Below, piece after piece: positions 29,896-38,681 of a DNA stretch of 64,000 bases; within the stretch, counting starts at the first letter, position 1; the number at the start of each line of letters is the position of its first letter. The notes under the pieces were generated by a model that saw only the letters and a list, made by a program, of their open reading frames with translations, had not been told where the DNA came from and ran no database searches. The stretch is taken from contig JAGBCQ010000017.1 in the NCBI GenBank assembly GCA_017937925.1, positions 41,401 to 105,400 of the forward strand. The letters are read 5' to 3'. The DNA comes from Paraprevotella sp. Its GTDB lineage: Bacteria > Bacteroidota > Bacteroidia > Bacteroidales > Bacteroidaceae. A program made the translations under genes and the position numbers.

Positions 29896-32172
29896 TTATT
29901 TCTTTAAGGTGATTACCGTATATGAAAATTTAGGGAAGGTATATTTCGTATTTTTGCGTTTCATCTTCATTGTAGAGGTCTTAGGAGCAACTTTGTTTTT
30001 CTCTTCAACGGTGTTGTAATCAGTTAGAGCGCAATCGCCGAGCGTCCAAACTTGTGCTTTGGAATTATATTTAAAGCCGTCGATATTGATAACTGCTTCT
30101 TGAGGTTGGTCGGAGAGATTGACAACATAAACGGATAGTTCGCTCTTTTTGTCATTGGTTTTTGCCGTGATGTCAAGTATCTTTTCAGAACTGCTACTTG
30201 TTTTGAGTACATTGAACAACCAATTTTTACTCATCATCTCGTCTTCATGCGCTGATGGTTGGAACCAGATTTCATCACTTGTGTAATGAACACGTCCTTG
30301 ATCCCACATATAATGCTGTCGATGTGGTTGTATGGTATTGGCAGTACCGAGCCATTCAAAACAATCGGCATATCGTTGAAGGGTGTTCCAATTGTGTGCA
30401 TGCGCCAAGCCGCGATCCCAATCGCAACGAGAACCATTTTCTTCCATTGGATAAAGGGTCAGTTTGTGACCTAAATCCTTTTGTAATGCCCGTTGGATGG
30501 TAATACCCATTTCGTTTTCAAAACCTACGGTGTTATCTGCAAAATGAATTGCTCCACTATAATGAGGGTCCCAACCGAGTTTATCGGCTTGCCCTTTCTC
30601 TATAAACCATGCAAACATCTCCTTAGACAGTTCGTATTCATTAGTGCCGACAGCATAACTACGGGGGTTACTACCGATGTTGAGTGATGTCACAATGTTC
30701 ATTTCCGGGTCAATCTCCCATGCCGCAGAGGCGAATTTCTTCATACCCTCAACGTACCCTTTAGTTATGTGTTGTTCGTTATGTACTTGAATATGTTTAA
30801 GGTTGAAAGGTGCCGGATGGCCATGCTTAGCACGAAGTGCGCCCCATTTGGTGTTGACGTCTCCGTTTACATACTCTACGAAATCTCTGATGTCTTCGTA
30901 AGTTTCATTGATGTTCATGCCAATCATACACTGCGCACCAAGAGCTTCGGCTACTTGTAACATTTCAATAATGCCAAATGTATGTGTGGCATAAGGATTG
31001 AAACCGTTACGGAAACAGATGCGACGTTCGTCGATAGGACCAATCATCTTTTTCCATCGATAGAGGTAGGTGTCCACACCAACATCAACCATAGAACCAT
31101 TGTATCGAATGACGCTGATACCCTGTTTCTTCAATGCGTCAATCATCATCTTGCGTACCGGAAGTCCATTGACGCGTCCCCATTCTCCGGGTTGCATAAA
31201 GGCAAATCCCAATTCTATTTCTCCTGGTTCCTTTAATGAGATACCAATGCTTCCTTTGGAATCTGTTGCGGAGGGAGTAAGTTCGAATGTAATCTTTTCA
31301 TACGTACCGTTGCCTTGAATTTCATATGGTTTCTCAGCAATAATCTTACCATTACTATCGCGCAATGATATATAGATCTTTTCTGTACCACTATTTGATT
31401 TGACGCGTAGGATACCATCGTATGGTTTGTTCGCTACAAGGTGGATGCCTTGTTTGTTAAGTCCGGCATTAGAAATACCGACTTCCCCATTGCCACTAAT
31501 ATAAGTTATGACTTGGTTTTGTCGTCCCATATAGGCATCGCCACGCTTTAGGGTGTATTTGCCATTGGCATTCTCACTTTTTATTTTACTCCAATATCTA
31601 CTGATTTGCTCATTGCCGTTTATGCGGTCAAGCAATATCTTTTGATAGTTCGCCGGGATGCTATCGTAAATAACAAAACGTCCATAAAAGTTCAGGTCTC
31701 CAATTTTCATGGGACGTGCAGGACGTACTTCTTCAGGGCGACCGTCTCTTGCCGGTCGGCGAATCGGCTGAGTGGCTCTATAGTAACTATCAATGAGGTC
31801 TCTTGAGTTGAAGTCATATTTGTCATTAAGGTTGTTCCAGGATGTACGTGTATAAGCGTTGGCCGTTGATAAGAAATGCGGTGTACGGTTCTCGTCCAAT
31901 ACGACATACACTTGTACGTATTGATGAGAAGGAAGGTTGAGAAAATCAACGTCCACATTTTCTTCAAAAGCTTCTCCGTGAATCAATTGACTGAAAACAC
32001 CGCCATTGGTCTGGTTGTTTAAGTCCTCAATGTTTGTTCCGTTGAATGTCGCTTTTGCCGTTCCAATTTGTTGTGTAGCGTCAACTTGTAATTGGATTGG
32101 TGATTCTTCTTGCGCCGAAAGTGGCAGGAGCATAACTCCACCTAGCAAGGTTGTGAAAATCTTGTGTTTCAT
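29896..32172 (-). CDS. secreted GH51-like alpha-L-arabinofuranosidase
   Basis: Predicted periplasmic or surface glycosidase releasing arabinofuranose from plant polysaccharides. 758 residues: signal peptide (KIFTTLLGGVMLLPLSAQ), an N-terminal beta domain opening NGTNIEDLNNQTNGGVFSQLI, an internal carbohydrate-binding-like insert (about 215-330), and a TIM-barrel region. The Asn-Glu pair in HIQVHNEQHI (about 468-477) is the likely acid/base, and the Glu in LYPMEENGSRC is a candidate nucleophile. A C-terminal beta sandwich (about 670-758) closes it. It is divergent, so the family assignment is by layout rather than strict motif match. No SusC/SusD genes are nearby. It is 66 bases downstream of the sigma-factor trio in the same direction. 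Confidence 0.7.
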   Translation of the reverse strand: MKHKIFTTLLGGVMLLPLSAQEESPIQLQVDATQQIGTAKATFNGTNIEDLNNQTNGGVFSQLIHGEAFEENVDVDFLNLPSHQYVQVYVVLDENRTPHFLSTANAYTRTSWNNLNDKYDFNSRDLIDSYYRATQPIRRPARDGRPEEVRPARPMKIGDLNFYGRFVIYDSIPANYQKILLDRINGNEQISRYWSKIKSENANGKYTLKRGDAYMGRQNQVITYISGNGEVGISNAGLNKQGIHLVANKPYDGILRVKSNSGTEKIYISLRDSNGKIIAEKPYEIQGNGTYEKITFELTPSATDSKGSIGISLKEPGEIELGFAFMQPGEWGRVNGLPVRKMMIDALKKQGISVIRYNGSMVDVGVDTYLYRWKKMIGPIDERRICFRNGFNPYATHTFGIIEMLQVAEALGAQCMIGMNINETYEDIRDFVEYVNGDVNTKWGALRAKHGHPAPFNLKHIQVHNEQHITKGYVEGMKKFASAAWEIDPEMNIVTSLNIGSNPRSYAVGTNEYELSKEMFAWFIEKGQADKLGWDPHYSGAIHFADNTVGFENEMGITIQRALQKDLGHKLTLYPMEENGSRCDWDRGLAHAHNWNTLQRYADCFEWLGTANTIQPHRQHYMWDQGRVHYTSDEIWFQPSAHEDEMMSKNWLFNVLKTSSSSEKILDITAKTNDKKSELSVYVVNLSDQPQEAVINIDGFKYNSKAQVWTLGDCALTDYNTVEEKNKVAPKTSTMKMKRKNTKYTFPKFSYTVITLKK

Positions 32173-32238
32173 GTGTGTGTAAATTAAGGTTGTAATAAAT
32201 TAAGTCTAAACAAAAATGACGCTGTTGTCGAAAGGTTG

Positions 32239-32694
32239 TTACTTTTTTCGTCTTCTCTCGTCAAATCTTTGCAACATTTTGCGGTGGAATTTATCTTTGG
32301 CTTTCATCGCAGAGAATACCTTCTTTGCCGGAACGACCTTGCACATCTTCTTGTAATAAGTGTCCTCGATCTCTGCCGTTTCAATCTTAAGTTTATTGAT
32401 TTCTTTTACGATATTAAGATATTCTTTGTCGTCAGCAGTCGTCGGAATATTTTGCTTCTTCAACTGTATGACTTTATGATTCAACTCGCGTTGTTTGTTG
32501 TGCATTTCATGAAAGATAGGAAAGAATGTCTTTGCTTCAGTTGAACTGAGGCATGCCTCTTTGGTAATGAAATTTTCCATATCCTTGATGAAATTCTGAG
32601 GAGAGAAATGCTTTTGTTGCGAATAAACCATCAAAGAAACGTTGCACATCATCAGCATGATGGGTAACAGTATAAGGATTCTTTTGTTGTTCAT
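32239..32694 (-). CDS. small periplasmic Spy/CpxP-like protein
   Basis: 151 residues with an N-terminal signal/anchor (RILILLPIMLMMCNVSLMVY). The mature part is almost entirely charged alpha-helix, with the segment ACLSSTEAKTFFPIFHEMHNKQRELNHKV that is typical of Bacteroidetes Spy/CpxP-like periplasmic sensors or chaperones. It is the third gene of the sigma/anti-sigma trio, 12 bases after the anti-sigma stop, so it is probably a stress-regulated target or feedback partner. Function inferred from context and layout only. Confidence 0.65.
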   Translation of the reverse strand: MNNKRILILLPIMLMMCNVSLMVYSQQKHFSPQNFIKDMENFITKEACLSSTEAKTFFPIFHEMHNKQRELNHKVIQLKKQNIPTTADDKEYLNIVKEINKLKIETAEIEDTYYKKMCKVVPAKKVFSAMKAKDKFHRKMLQRFDERRRKK

Positions 32695-32706
32695 ATACGT
32701 TAGTTT

Positions 32707-33090
32707 TTAATATGCTTCAGATAAATATTGTACTATCTCGTGGTTGCTGACCATTGCGTAGTCGAGAGCATCTTCAATATAAGTCTCGTCAATAGCATTG
32801 AGTTCTGTCGTTTGAGAAACTTGTATTGTTGATGGGGTAGGAGCCTGCATAGTTGACAATTGCGGTAATATTCCCATAAACATAGCTCCGCAGATGGCTG
32901 CTGCCGCTGCAAATATGGCGATGCGTTTCCATCTTGCGTGACCCATTTCTTTGTTGACCGTCTTTGGGGATGTTTTAAGTTCAGGCAAAGCATCCATGAC
33001 TTTGCTGGTAAAATTCTCAAAATATCCTTCCGGAACTAAGAATGGATTTTTAGAACCGCATTTCTTTCGGATGATATCTTCTTCTTTCAT
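32707..33090 (-). CDS. putative anti-sigma factor (single membrane segment)
   Basis: 127 residues: an N-terminal cytosolic segment (MKEEDIIRKKCGSKNPFLVPEGYFENFTS...) of the kind seen in Bacteroidetes genes next to ECF sigma factors, one membrane helix (about residues 53-75, WKRIAIFAAAAAICGAMFMGI), then a short periplasmic tail. No zinc anti-sigma motif is present. It starts 46 bases after the sigma factor stop. The anti-sigma role is inferred from position and topology. Confidence 0.65.
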   Translation of the reverse strand: MKEEDIIRKKCGSKNPFLVPEGYFENFTSKVMDALPELKTSPKTVNKEMGHARWKRIAIFAAAAAICGAMFMGILPQLSTMQAPTPSTIQVSQTTELNAIDETYIEDALDYAMVSNHEIVQYLSEAY

Positions 33091-33136
33091 ATCAGGTTTC
33101 TTCTTTAATTATTTGATGAAATGTCATTCAAAAGGT

Positions 33137-33682
33137 TTAATCGTTGTTGTTGAAAAACTCGCAAATTTTTTTTACAGCATGATGGTATGAGGCTTTCAAT
33201 GCACCTATGCTGGTGTCTAATATTTTGCTCATTTCTTCATATCTCATTTCTTCGTAATATTTCATTTGGAATACGATGCGTTGTTTTTCCGGGAGGAGAG
33301 ATATGGCGTGTTGCAGTTGTAACTCGGTTTCATCTCCGTCAAAATATTCATCAGCCATCAGCCTGTTAGCGATGGACGTATCTGTTGTGTCAATCGCATT
33401 CATCTCCTTTTCACGATGAATGAAATTAAGGGTTTCGTTCAAGGCTATCTTATAGAGCCATGTACTTAGGCGGGCGTCACCTCTAAAACTTTCTATATTA
33501 GTCCATGCTTTGATGAAGGTGTTCTGAAGAATGTCATTTGTATCATCATGACCGTAAACCATGCGACGAATCTGTCTGTATAGTTGAGGACTATACTGAC
33601 TTACCAAATGTTCGAACGCTTTACGTCTGCGTTCCGCCTGTTTCAAGTCTTGAATGATTTGGTCTTCCTCTTCAATGAGCAT
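33137..33682 (-). CDS. ECF-type RNA polymerase sigma factor
   Basis: Sigma-70 family, extracytoplasmic-function group. 181 residues. Region 2 spans about residues 22-90 (FEHLVSQYSPQLYRQIRRM, DILQNTFIKAWTNIESFRG, STWLYKIALNETLNFIHRE) and region 4 spans about 125-178 (LPEKQRIVFQMKYYEEMRYE, then the recognition helix ILDTSIGALKASYHHAVKKI). No extra domain is present. It heads a trio with a likely membrane anti-sigma and a Spy-like periplasmic protein, fitting an envelope-stress circuit. A 9-10 bp inverted repeat sits 20 bases before its start. Confidence 0.95.
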   Translation of the reverse strand: MLIEEEDQIIQDLKQAERRRKAFEHLVSQYSPQLYRQIRRMVYGHDDTNDILQNTFIKAWTNIESFRGDARLSTWLYKIALNETLNFIHREKEMNAIDTTDTSIANRLMADEYFDGDETELQLQHAISLLPEKQRIVFQMKYYEEMRYEEMSKILDTSIGALKASYHHAVKKICEFFNNND

Positions 33683-33700
33683 GTACGACTGCTTGTTTTA

Positions 33701-33725
33701 TGTTTGGACACTCCTATGTCCGACA
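33701..33725. promoter_or_regulatory. inverted repeat upstream of the ECF sigma gene
   Basis: TGTTTGGACA (33701-33710) and TGTCCGACA (33717-33725) form an imperfect inverted repeat around CTCCTA, between the stop of the L,D-transpeptidase and the sigma factor start. It could be an operator or a small RNA hairpin. Confidence 0.4.
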
Positions 33726-33729
33726 AGGT

Positions 33730-35247
33730 TTAATAAGATGCTAATTTTTGTAGAATCACTTCGTCATATCCATACAGGTCAGGATAGCTGATTAACTCGC
33801 CTTTTAAATTGGGATAGAGTGTATAATAAGTGATAAATACAGGAATTTTTGGTTCAACTTTCATGATTCCTAATTTCGGACTTGTCGAGGTTGTGTCTAT
33901 CTCAGTTTCAGGATCGAGTGGTGGAAGACCGATAGCAGTCCTTATTTTGTCTATTTGTTCATCTTTAGGCTTGTCAAGTAGAAAAACTGCCAAGTCTAAT
34001 GGATGTTCTACGCGGATGCAACCGTGACTGACTGTCCTGCGTTCGCGTTTGAATGCGCTTTTGTTGTTGGTGTCATGTAGGAATACCGCAAAATTATTGG
34101 GGAATCTGAAAATTAGTCTTCCTAGTGAGTTGCCATCTCCATTGTCTTGTCTGATACGATAGTCTCCACTTAGAAGCATTCTTCTGGTGACGTCTTTTGG
34201 ATGAAGTTCTTTGCCACTTTCTTTCTCAAAGATGCGGTATTTGTTCCTAGTAAAATAGGCAGTGTCTTGAGCGTGTGAAGGTGCAATCTCTTTCTTAATG
34301 ATGTTGAACGGAATGTTCCAATAGGGGTTCATATCAATTCGTTCAATTCTACTAATAAGTTGCGGACTTTTATGCTTGGTGCTGCCACCGCATATCTTCA
34401 TTTCGAGAGAGTCTTCTTCTGTGTCGATGGCATATAGACGCATGGCCGCCAAATTGACCCAAACAAATTTATCTTTAGGCTTTTCGACACTCCATCGACA
34501 ACGTTCTCTGTTGGCGATGATTTTCTTGCGGAATGTCGTGTCTGTTGTGTCTTTGAATGTCTGAGCCAATCGCATGTATAAATCATCTTTGTTCGTAATG
34601 CTTTGTAAGTAAGTCGTGAATTTGTCCGACTTGATTTGCTTTAAGGCATTACTTACAAAATTACTATCGGATTTTTCTGTGGCGACATCATAAAGTCTTG
34701 TAAATGGTGTCTTTGGCTTTTGATCTGCTTTTTCCAACCTGTTAAATACCAAATCGGGACGTATGTAGCCGAAACGCTCCCCGCACACAAATCTTATGTA
34801 GGATTTTGTTAAGAGGTATTCTGTTTGTCCGAGAACTTGATTGATATTGTCTTCTTGGTTTTTGAATTCAAGTTTGTGGATGCGCTCAATATTCCTTTTC
34901 AACAACTCAATCTGAAGGATATTTTGAGGTAAACCATCGTTCGTGACTCTCTCAAGACAGGACAGCAAACTATCAGCCTTAGCAGAAACTCCGGTTGGTG
35001 TTATCCATAAATATTCGTTCGGTTGTGAGTAGTATTTGTTGACATACTCATCAGTGTACATATTATGATTCCCGGATTTCTGTTGTGAATTGATTTCTTT
35101 TCGGATTTGACGTGCCGAAAGTCTATAGTCTGTATCAATCCATGATGAGAAGTCGTCTAGACTTAGTTCTTGAACGGGTTTGTTCTTTTCTCCACAAGAA
35201 AACAAGAAAAAAACAATGAGAATGAGAAAGATGTGTCGTAAGTACAT
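33730..35247 (-). CDS. L,D-transpeptidase (YcbB-like) lipoprotein
   Basis: Periplasmic enzyme that makes 3-3 cross-links in peptidoglycan or attaches proteins to it. 505 residues: lipoprotein signal FLILIVFFLFSCGEK (anchor Cys at about 18), a long helical N-terminal region of the YcbB scaffold type (about 40-260), and a YkuD catalytic domain from FVWVNLAAMRLYAID (about 265) onward. The active-site motif is SHGCIRVE (about 407-414), with its histidine and cysteine both present. The stop lies 48 bases before the sigma factor start. Confidence 0.92.
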   Translation of the reverse strand: MYLRHIFLILIVFFLFSCGEKNKPVQELSLDDFSSWIDTDYRLSARQIRKEINSQQKSGNHNMYTDEYVNKYYSQPNEYLWITPTGVSAKADSLLSCLERVTNDGLPQNILQIELLKRNIERIHKLEFKNQEDNINQVLGQTEYLLTKSYIRFVCGERFGYIRPDLVFNRLEKADQKPKTPFTRLYDVATEKSDSNFVSNALKQIKSDKFTTYLQSITNKDDLYMRLAQTFKDTTDTTFRKKIIANRERCRWSVEKPKDKFVWVNLAAMRLYAIDTEEDSLEMKICGGSTKHKSPQLISRIERIDMNPYWNIPFNIIKKEIAPSHAQDTAYFTRNKYRIFEKESGKELHPKDVTRRMLLSGDYRIRQDNGDGNSLGRLIFRFPNNFAVFLHDTNNKSAFKRERRTVSHGCIRVEHPLDLAVFLLDKPKDEQIDKIRTAIGLPPLDPETEIDTTSTSPKLGIMKVEPKIPVFITYYTLYPNLKGELISYPDLYGYDEVILQKLASY

Positions 35248-35261
35248 TGTATCGTCTTTGG

Positions 35262-35564
35262 CTAACGGATAGAAATCTTCCTTACAACGTTATTGACTTT
35301 TAGGATATAACACCCTTTTTTCAATGGCAAGTTGATATTCTTCTCGCTGCCTTCTATTCTAATAGATGTTAGTTTATTGCCTGTTAAAGAGAATACTTCC
35401 AACAATTGTCCATCGGCATTGTGAATAGAAATTGTTGCGCCATTTACAACAATGCTTGTTGCGGATACCTGCATTTCCACGTTGTCTTTATCCGACTGCG
35501 CGAAAGTCATAGCAGAGAATCCCATCAAAAATACTGAAAAAAATAGAAGTATAGTTATTCTCAT
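35262..35564 (-). CDS. mini secreted protein consisting of a T9SS-like C-terminal module
   Basis: 100 residues. After a signal peptide (about 1-22, ...FSAMTFAQ) the whole mature protein looks like a type IX secretion/gingipain-type C-terminal sorting module: TISIHNADGQLLEVFSLTG, then LPLKKGCYILKVN and a final KISIR strand. There is no cargo domain in front. It has its own near-perfect promoter, and the L,D-transpeptidase gene follows after 14 bases. It may be a remnant of a larger protein, or a small outer-surface protein in its own right. Confidence 0.7.
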   Translation of the reverse strand: MRITILLFFSVFLMGFSAMTFAQSDKDNVEMQVSATSIVVNGATISIHNADGQLLEVFSLTGNKLTSIRIEGSEKNINLPLKKGCYILKVNNVVRKISIR

Positions 35565-35592
35565 TGTTGTGCCACTTTTGCTTTCTCAAAAA

Positions 35593-35624
35593 CAAAAATA
35601 GAATATCTCAACGAAAGAAACAAA
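35593..35624 (-). promoter_or_regulatory. consensus promoter of the mini sorting-module gene / L,D-transpeptidase
   Basis: On the minus strand TTTG (35624-35621), 20 bases, TATTTTTG (35600-35593): a perfect match to the Bacteroidetes vegetative consensus, 29 bases before the start. Confidence 0.75.
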
Positions 35625-35655
35625 TATTATTGTGTAAAAGATGAACTTTTTTTGT

Positions 35656-36570
35656 TTAAAGCTTTATAGTGAGGTTCTCTTTCGCTAAAATCGTGTTATT
35701 GAAAACCTGCTGCGCTTCTTTTAATAGCACGTTCTCGTCTTCGTATCGTGCGGAGAAATGTCCAATGCAAAGCTTCTGTGCCAAACTGTTTTTCGCTAAC
35801 GTGGCAGCTTGCTCAGCGGTGGTATGGAATGTTTCTTTGGCACGTGCCAAATCTTTTTGTGAGAAGGTCGCCTCGTGGAACAATAAACTAACACCTTGCA
35901 GATACTGTGACAATTCAGGTATATATATTGTGTCAGAACAGTAAGCGTATGAACGTGGTGTTTCAGCCGGTAGGGTCAATCTGCTATTAGGTACAATTGT
36001 TCCGTCTTCCGTGACCCAATCTTTGCCGTTCTTGATATAGTTTATTTTGTATGTGGGAATGTTGTAAAAGTCTATCATATCCCGGCGGATATGGGGAAGG
36101 AGTGGTTTTTCTTTGAAAAGGAATCCGCAACATTCAATCCTGTGGTGAAGTGGGAGTGTCGTTACAGTGACAGAGCGGTCTTCGTAAATAACGCTACTTT
36201 GTTGGGTGTCAACAGGATGAAAAGTTACTTCAAAACCGAGACCTTTGCAGAAGAACTCCAATTGGCTTTTTAGTTGCGACTCAAAGGCTTTGGGGGCATA
36301 TACGTGTAATGGCGCAGTGCGTCCCAATAACCCTAGTGTAGAGATAAGTCCCAATAGCCCAAAACAATGGTCACCGTGAAGGTGGGATATAAAGATGGTG
36401 TTAAGGCGCGAGAATTTGAGTTTAGATCGTCTGAATTGTAGCTGGCAACCTTCGCCACAGTCTATCATATATAACTTCTCACGTATATTGATGACTTGTG
36501 AACTTGCAAAGTGGCGCGTTGTAGGCAGTGCTGAGCCACATCCCAGTATTGTAACTTCAAATTTCTCCAT
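35656..36570 (-). CDS. rnz: ribonuclease Z
   Basis: Endonuclease that trims the 3' ends of pre-tRNAs. 304 residues from the ATG at 36570. An upstream in-frame ATG at 36624 would start before the promoter box at 36588-36595, and the protein begins naturally with EKFEVTILGCGSALPT. The metallo-beta-lactamase motif is FISHLHGDHCFGLLGL (about residues 58-73), other zinc ligands lie in LPLHHRIECCGFLF and LFHEATF, and the final His sits in LCIGHFSARY. Confidence 0.96.
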   Translation of the reverse strand: MEKFEVTILGCGSALPTTRHFASSQVINIREKLYMIDCGEGCQLQFRRSKLKFSRLNTIFISHLHGDHCFGLLGLISTLGLLGRTAPLHVYAPKAFESQLKSQLEFFCKGLGFEVTFHPVDTQQSSVIYEDRSVTVTTLPLHHRIECCGFLFKEKPLLPHIRRDMIDFYNIPTYKINYIKNGKDWVTEDGTIVPNSRLTLPAETPRSYAYCSDTIYIPELSQYLQGVSLLFHEATFSQKDLARAKETFHTTAEQAATLAKNSLAQKLCIGHFSARYEDENVLLKEAQQVFNNTILAKENLTIKL

Positions 36571-36587
36571 ATATAATAATGTATAGA

Positions 36588-36595
36588 CAAAAGTA
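36588..36595 (-). promoter_or_regulatory. -7 box of the rnz promoter
   Basis: TACTTTTG on the minus strand, 17 bases before the chosen rnz start; it supports that start over the one at 36624. Confidence 0.5.
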
Positions 36596-36602
36596 CACAA
36601 AA

Positions 36603-36633
36603 AAAAGAGCGATGGAAAATTCATCGCTCTTTT
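36603..36633 (-). terminator. rpsA terminator
   Basis: Perfect 12-base stem (36603-36614 with 36622-36633) around a seven-base loop, with a T run on the minus strand. It lies between rpsA and rnz, which point the same way. Confidence 0.9.
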
Positions 36634-36655
36634 TCTCTATTATAAAGTGATTTTA

Positions 36656-38443
36656 TTATTCACCTTTTTCCATTTGAGCTTTCAAAGCTGCCAAAGCGTC
36701 AATGTCGCCCAAAGTAGTTGAAGCTGCTTGGTTTTGGATTGCAGGAGCTTCTTCATTCTTAGCGGCTTTCTTAGGAGCTGCAGCCTTCTTTGCTTCTTTC
36801 TCAGCACGTTGTACATCTTCATAGATGCGACTGTGTGACAAGATGATACGCTTGCTTTCCTTGTTGAATTCGATTACCTTGAATTGCAATTTCTCGTTCA
36901 ATTGAGCTTGGCTACCATCTTCCTTGACTAAGTGCTTAGGAGTAGCGAAACCTTCAACGCCATATTCCAATTGGATAACAGCGCCCTTATCCAACATCTC
37001 TACGATAGTACCTTCGTGGATAGAGTTCATAGTGAACACAGTTTCAAATACATCCCAAGGATTCTCTTCAAGTTGCTTGTGACCTAAGCTCAAGCGACGG
37101 TTCTCTTTGTCGATTTCCAATACTTGAACTTCGATTTCAGCACCGATTTGAGTAAATTCAGACGGGTGCTTGATTTTCTTAGTCCAAGACAAGTCTGAGA
37201 TGTGAATCAAACCGTCAACGCCTTCCTCGATTTCTACGAATACACCGAAGTTAGTGAAGTTGCGAACTTTTGCAGTGTGCTTAGAGCCAATAGGGTATCT
37301 TTCGTCGATGTTTTCCCATGGGTCAGCCTTAAGTTGCTTGATACCCAAAGACATCTTGCGCTCCTCACGGTCTAATGTCAAGATAACAGCCTCTACATCG
37401 TCGCCTACTTTCATGAAGTCTTGAGCTGAACGCAAGTGTTGGCTCCATGACATTTCAGAAACGTGGATTAAACCTTCTACGCCCGGAGCGATTTCGATGA
37501 ATGCGCCGTAGTCTGCCATAACAACAACCTTACCTGAAACCTTGTCACCAACTTTCAAGTCAGCGTCCAAAGCATCCCATGGGTGCGGAGTCAATTGCTT
37601 CAAACCTAAAGCGATGCGCTTCTTCTCATCATCGAAGTCAAGGATAACAACGTTGATCTTTTGGTCAAGTTCAACCACTTCCTTCGGATCGCTTACGCGG
37701 CCCCATGACAAGTCAGTGATGTGAATCAAACCATCTACGCCGCCCAAGTCGATGAATACACCGTAGGCAGTGATATTCTTAACAGTACCTTCAAGTACTT
37801 GTCCTTTTTCAAGTCTGCTGATGATTTCTTTCTTCTGTTGTTCCAACTCAGCCTCGATAAGAGCCTTGTGAGAAACAACTACGTTCTTGAACTCTTGGTT
37901 GATTTTTACAACCTTGAATTCCATTGTCTTACCTACGAATACGTCGTAGTCACGGATAGGCTTAACATCGATTTGTGAACCCGGCAAGAATGCTTCAATA
38001 CCGAATACGTCAACAATCATACCACCCTTAGTGCGGCACTTGATGTAACCCTTAATGATTTCTTCATTCTCAAGAGCTTCATTAACGCGATCCCAAGAGC
38101 GAGAAGCGCGAGCCTTCTTGTGAGAAAGAATTAACTGACCTTTTTTGTCTTCTTGATTCTCAATGTACACTTCTACAGTGTCACCAACTTTCAAATCAGG
38201 ATTGTAACGGAATTCGCTTGTAGGGATGATACCATCAGACTTGAAACCGATGTTAACCACAACCTCACGCTTGTTCATCGCGATTACAGTTCCATCAACC
38301 ACTTCGTGGTCGTTTACTTTGTTCAAAGAGCTGTCATAAGCCTTTTCTTGTGCTTCGCGGCTCTCGTTGCTTTGTGCGTCACCGCTTGCATAAGCGTCCC
38401 AATCGAAGTCCGCCAACGGTGCTACGTTCTTTAATTCTGCCAT
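36656..38443 (-). CDS. rpsA: 30S ribosomal protein S1
   Basis: RNA-binding ribosomal protein needed for initiation on most mRNAs, and especially important in Bacteroidetes, whose genes mostly lack Shine-Dalgarno sequences. 595 residues with six S1 (OB-fold) repeats: the first begins DGTVIAMNKREVVVNIGFKS (about 51-70), and later repeats show the GxVxxxxxxGxFVxIxxGxxGLIHxSxxSW pattern three times (for example LIHITDLSWG, LIHVSEMSWS, LIHISDLSWT). The C-terminal tail is Ala/Lys rich. Strong dedicated promoter and terminator. Confidence 0.98.
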   Translation of the reverse strand: MAELKNVAPLADFDWDAYASGDAQSNESREAQEKAYDSSLNKVNDHEVVDGTVIAMNKREVVVNIGFKSDGIIPTSEFRYNPDLKVGDTVEVYIENQEDKKGQLILSHKKARASRSWDRVNEALENEEIIKGYIKCRTKGGMIVDVFGIEAFLPGSQIDVKPIRDYDVFVGKTMEFKVVKINQEFKNVVVSHKALIEAELEQQKKEIISRLEKGQVLEGTVKNITAYGVFIDLGGVDGLIHITDLSWGRVSDPKEVVELDQKINVVILDFDDEKKRIALGLKQLTPHPWDALDADLKVGDKVSGKVVVMADYGAFIEIAPGVEGLIHVSEMSWSQHLRSAQDFMKVGDDVEAVILTLDREERKMSLGIKQLKADPWENIDERYPIGSKHTAKVRNFTNFGVFVEIEEGVDGLIHISDLSWTKKIKHPSEFTQIGAEIEVQVLEIDKENRRLSLGHKQLEENPWDVFETVFTMNSIHEGTIVEMLDKGAVIQLEYGVEGFATPKHLVKEDGSQAQLNEKLQFKVIEFNKESKRIILSHSRIYEDVQRAEKEAKKAAAPKKAAKNEEAPAIQNQAASTTLGDIDALAALKAQMEKGE

Positions 38444-38505
38444 TTTAATTAATTGATAATAATAAATTTAACAATGTTAGACTTTATGTTGATAATAAAT
38501 CGGGC

Positions 38506-38537
38506 GCAAAGTTACGGTTTTTTGTGATGCTCTGCAA
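38506..38537 (-). promoter_or_regulatory. rpsA promoter
   Basis: On the minus strand TTG (38537-38535), 20 bases, TAACTTTGC (38514-38506): full consensus, 63 bases before the start, as expected for a highly expressed gene. Confidence 0.75.
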
Positions 38538-38646
38538 TAAAAAACGAGGGAATTTTCAATGAGTTACGATGTTTTAACCTTTGTGAAACGTCCTCAATTT
38601 GATTAAAATAATCTAATGTGTGTCATGTTTTCTATGTTTTTGTTTG

Positions 38647-38654
38647 TATCTTTG
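38647..38654 (+). promoter_or_regulatory. -7 box of the pfkA promoter
   Basis: TATCTTTG on the plus strand, 28 bases before the ATG at 38682. It lies inside the longer reading frame that begins at 38616 and so argues for the later start. Confidence 0.55.
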
Positions 38655-38681
38655 TGCTACGCTAATAATCATTTTAAAGAC

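Noticed and set aside
29896-32172. Polysaccharide utilisation locus around the GH51-like gene
   Set aside because: No SusC/SusD pair, no hybrid sensor, no second glycosidase nearby; one enzyme alone is not a PUL.
36571-36624. Longer N-terminus for rnz
   Set aside because: It contains the promoter box and the rpsA terminator hairpin; ribonuclease Z naturally starts at EKFEVTILGCG.
38616-38681. Longer N-terminus for pfkA resembling a signal peptide
   Set aside because: PfkA is cytosolic; the stretch overlaps the promoter and ends directly before the standard start.
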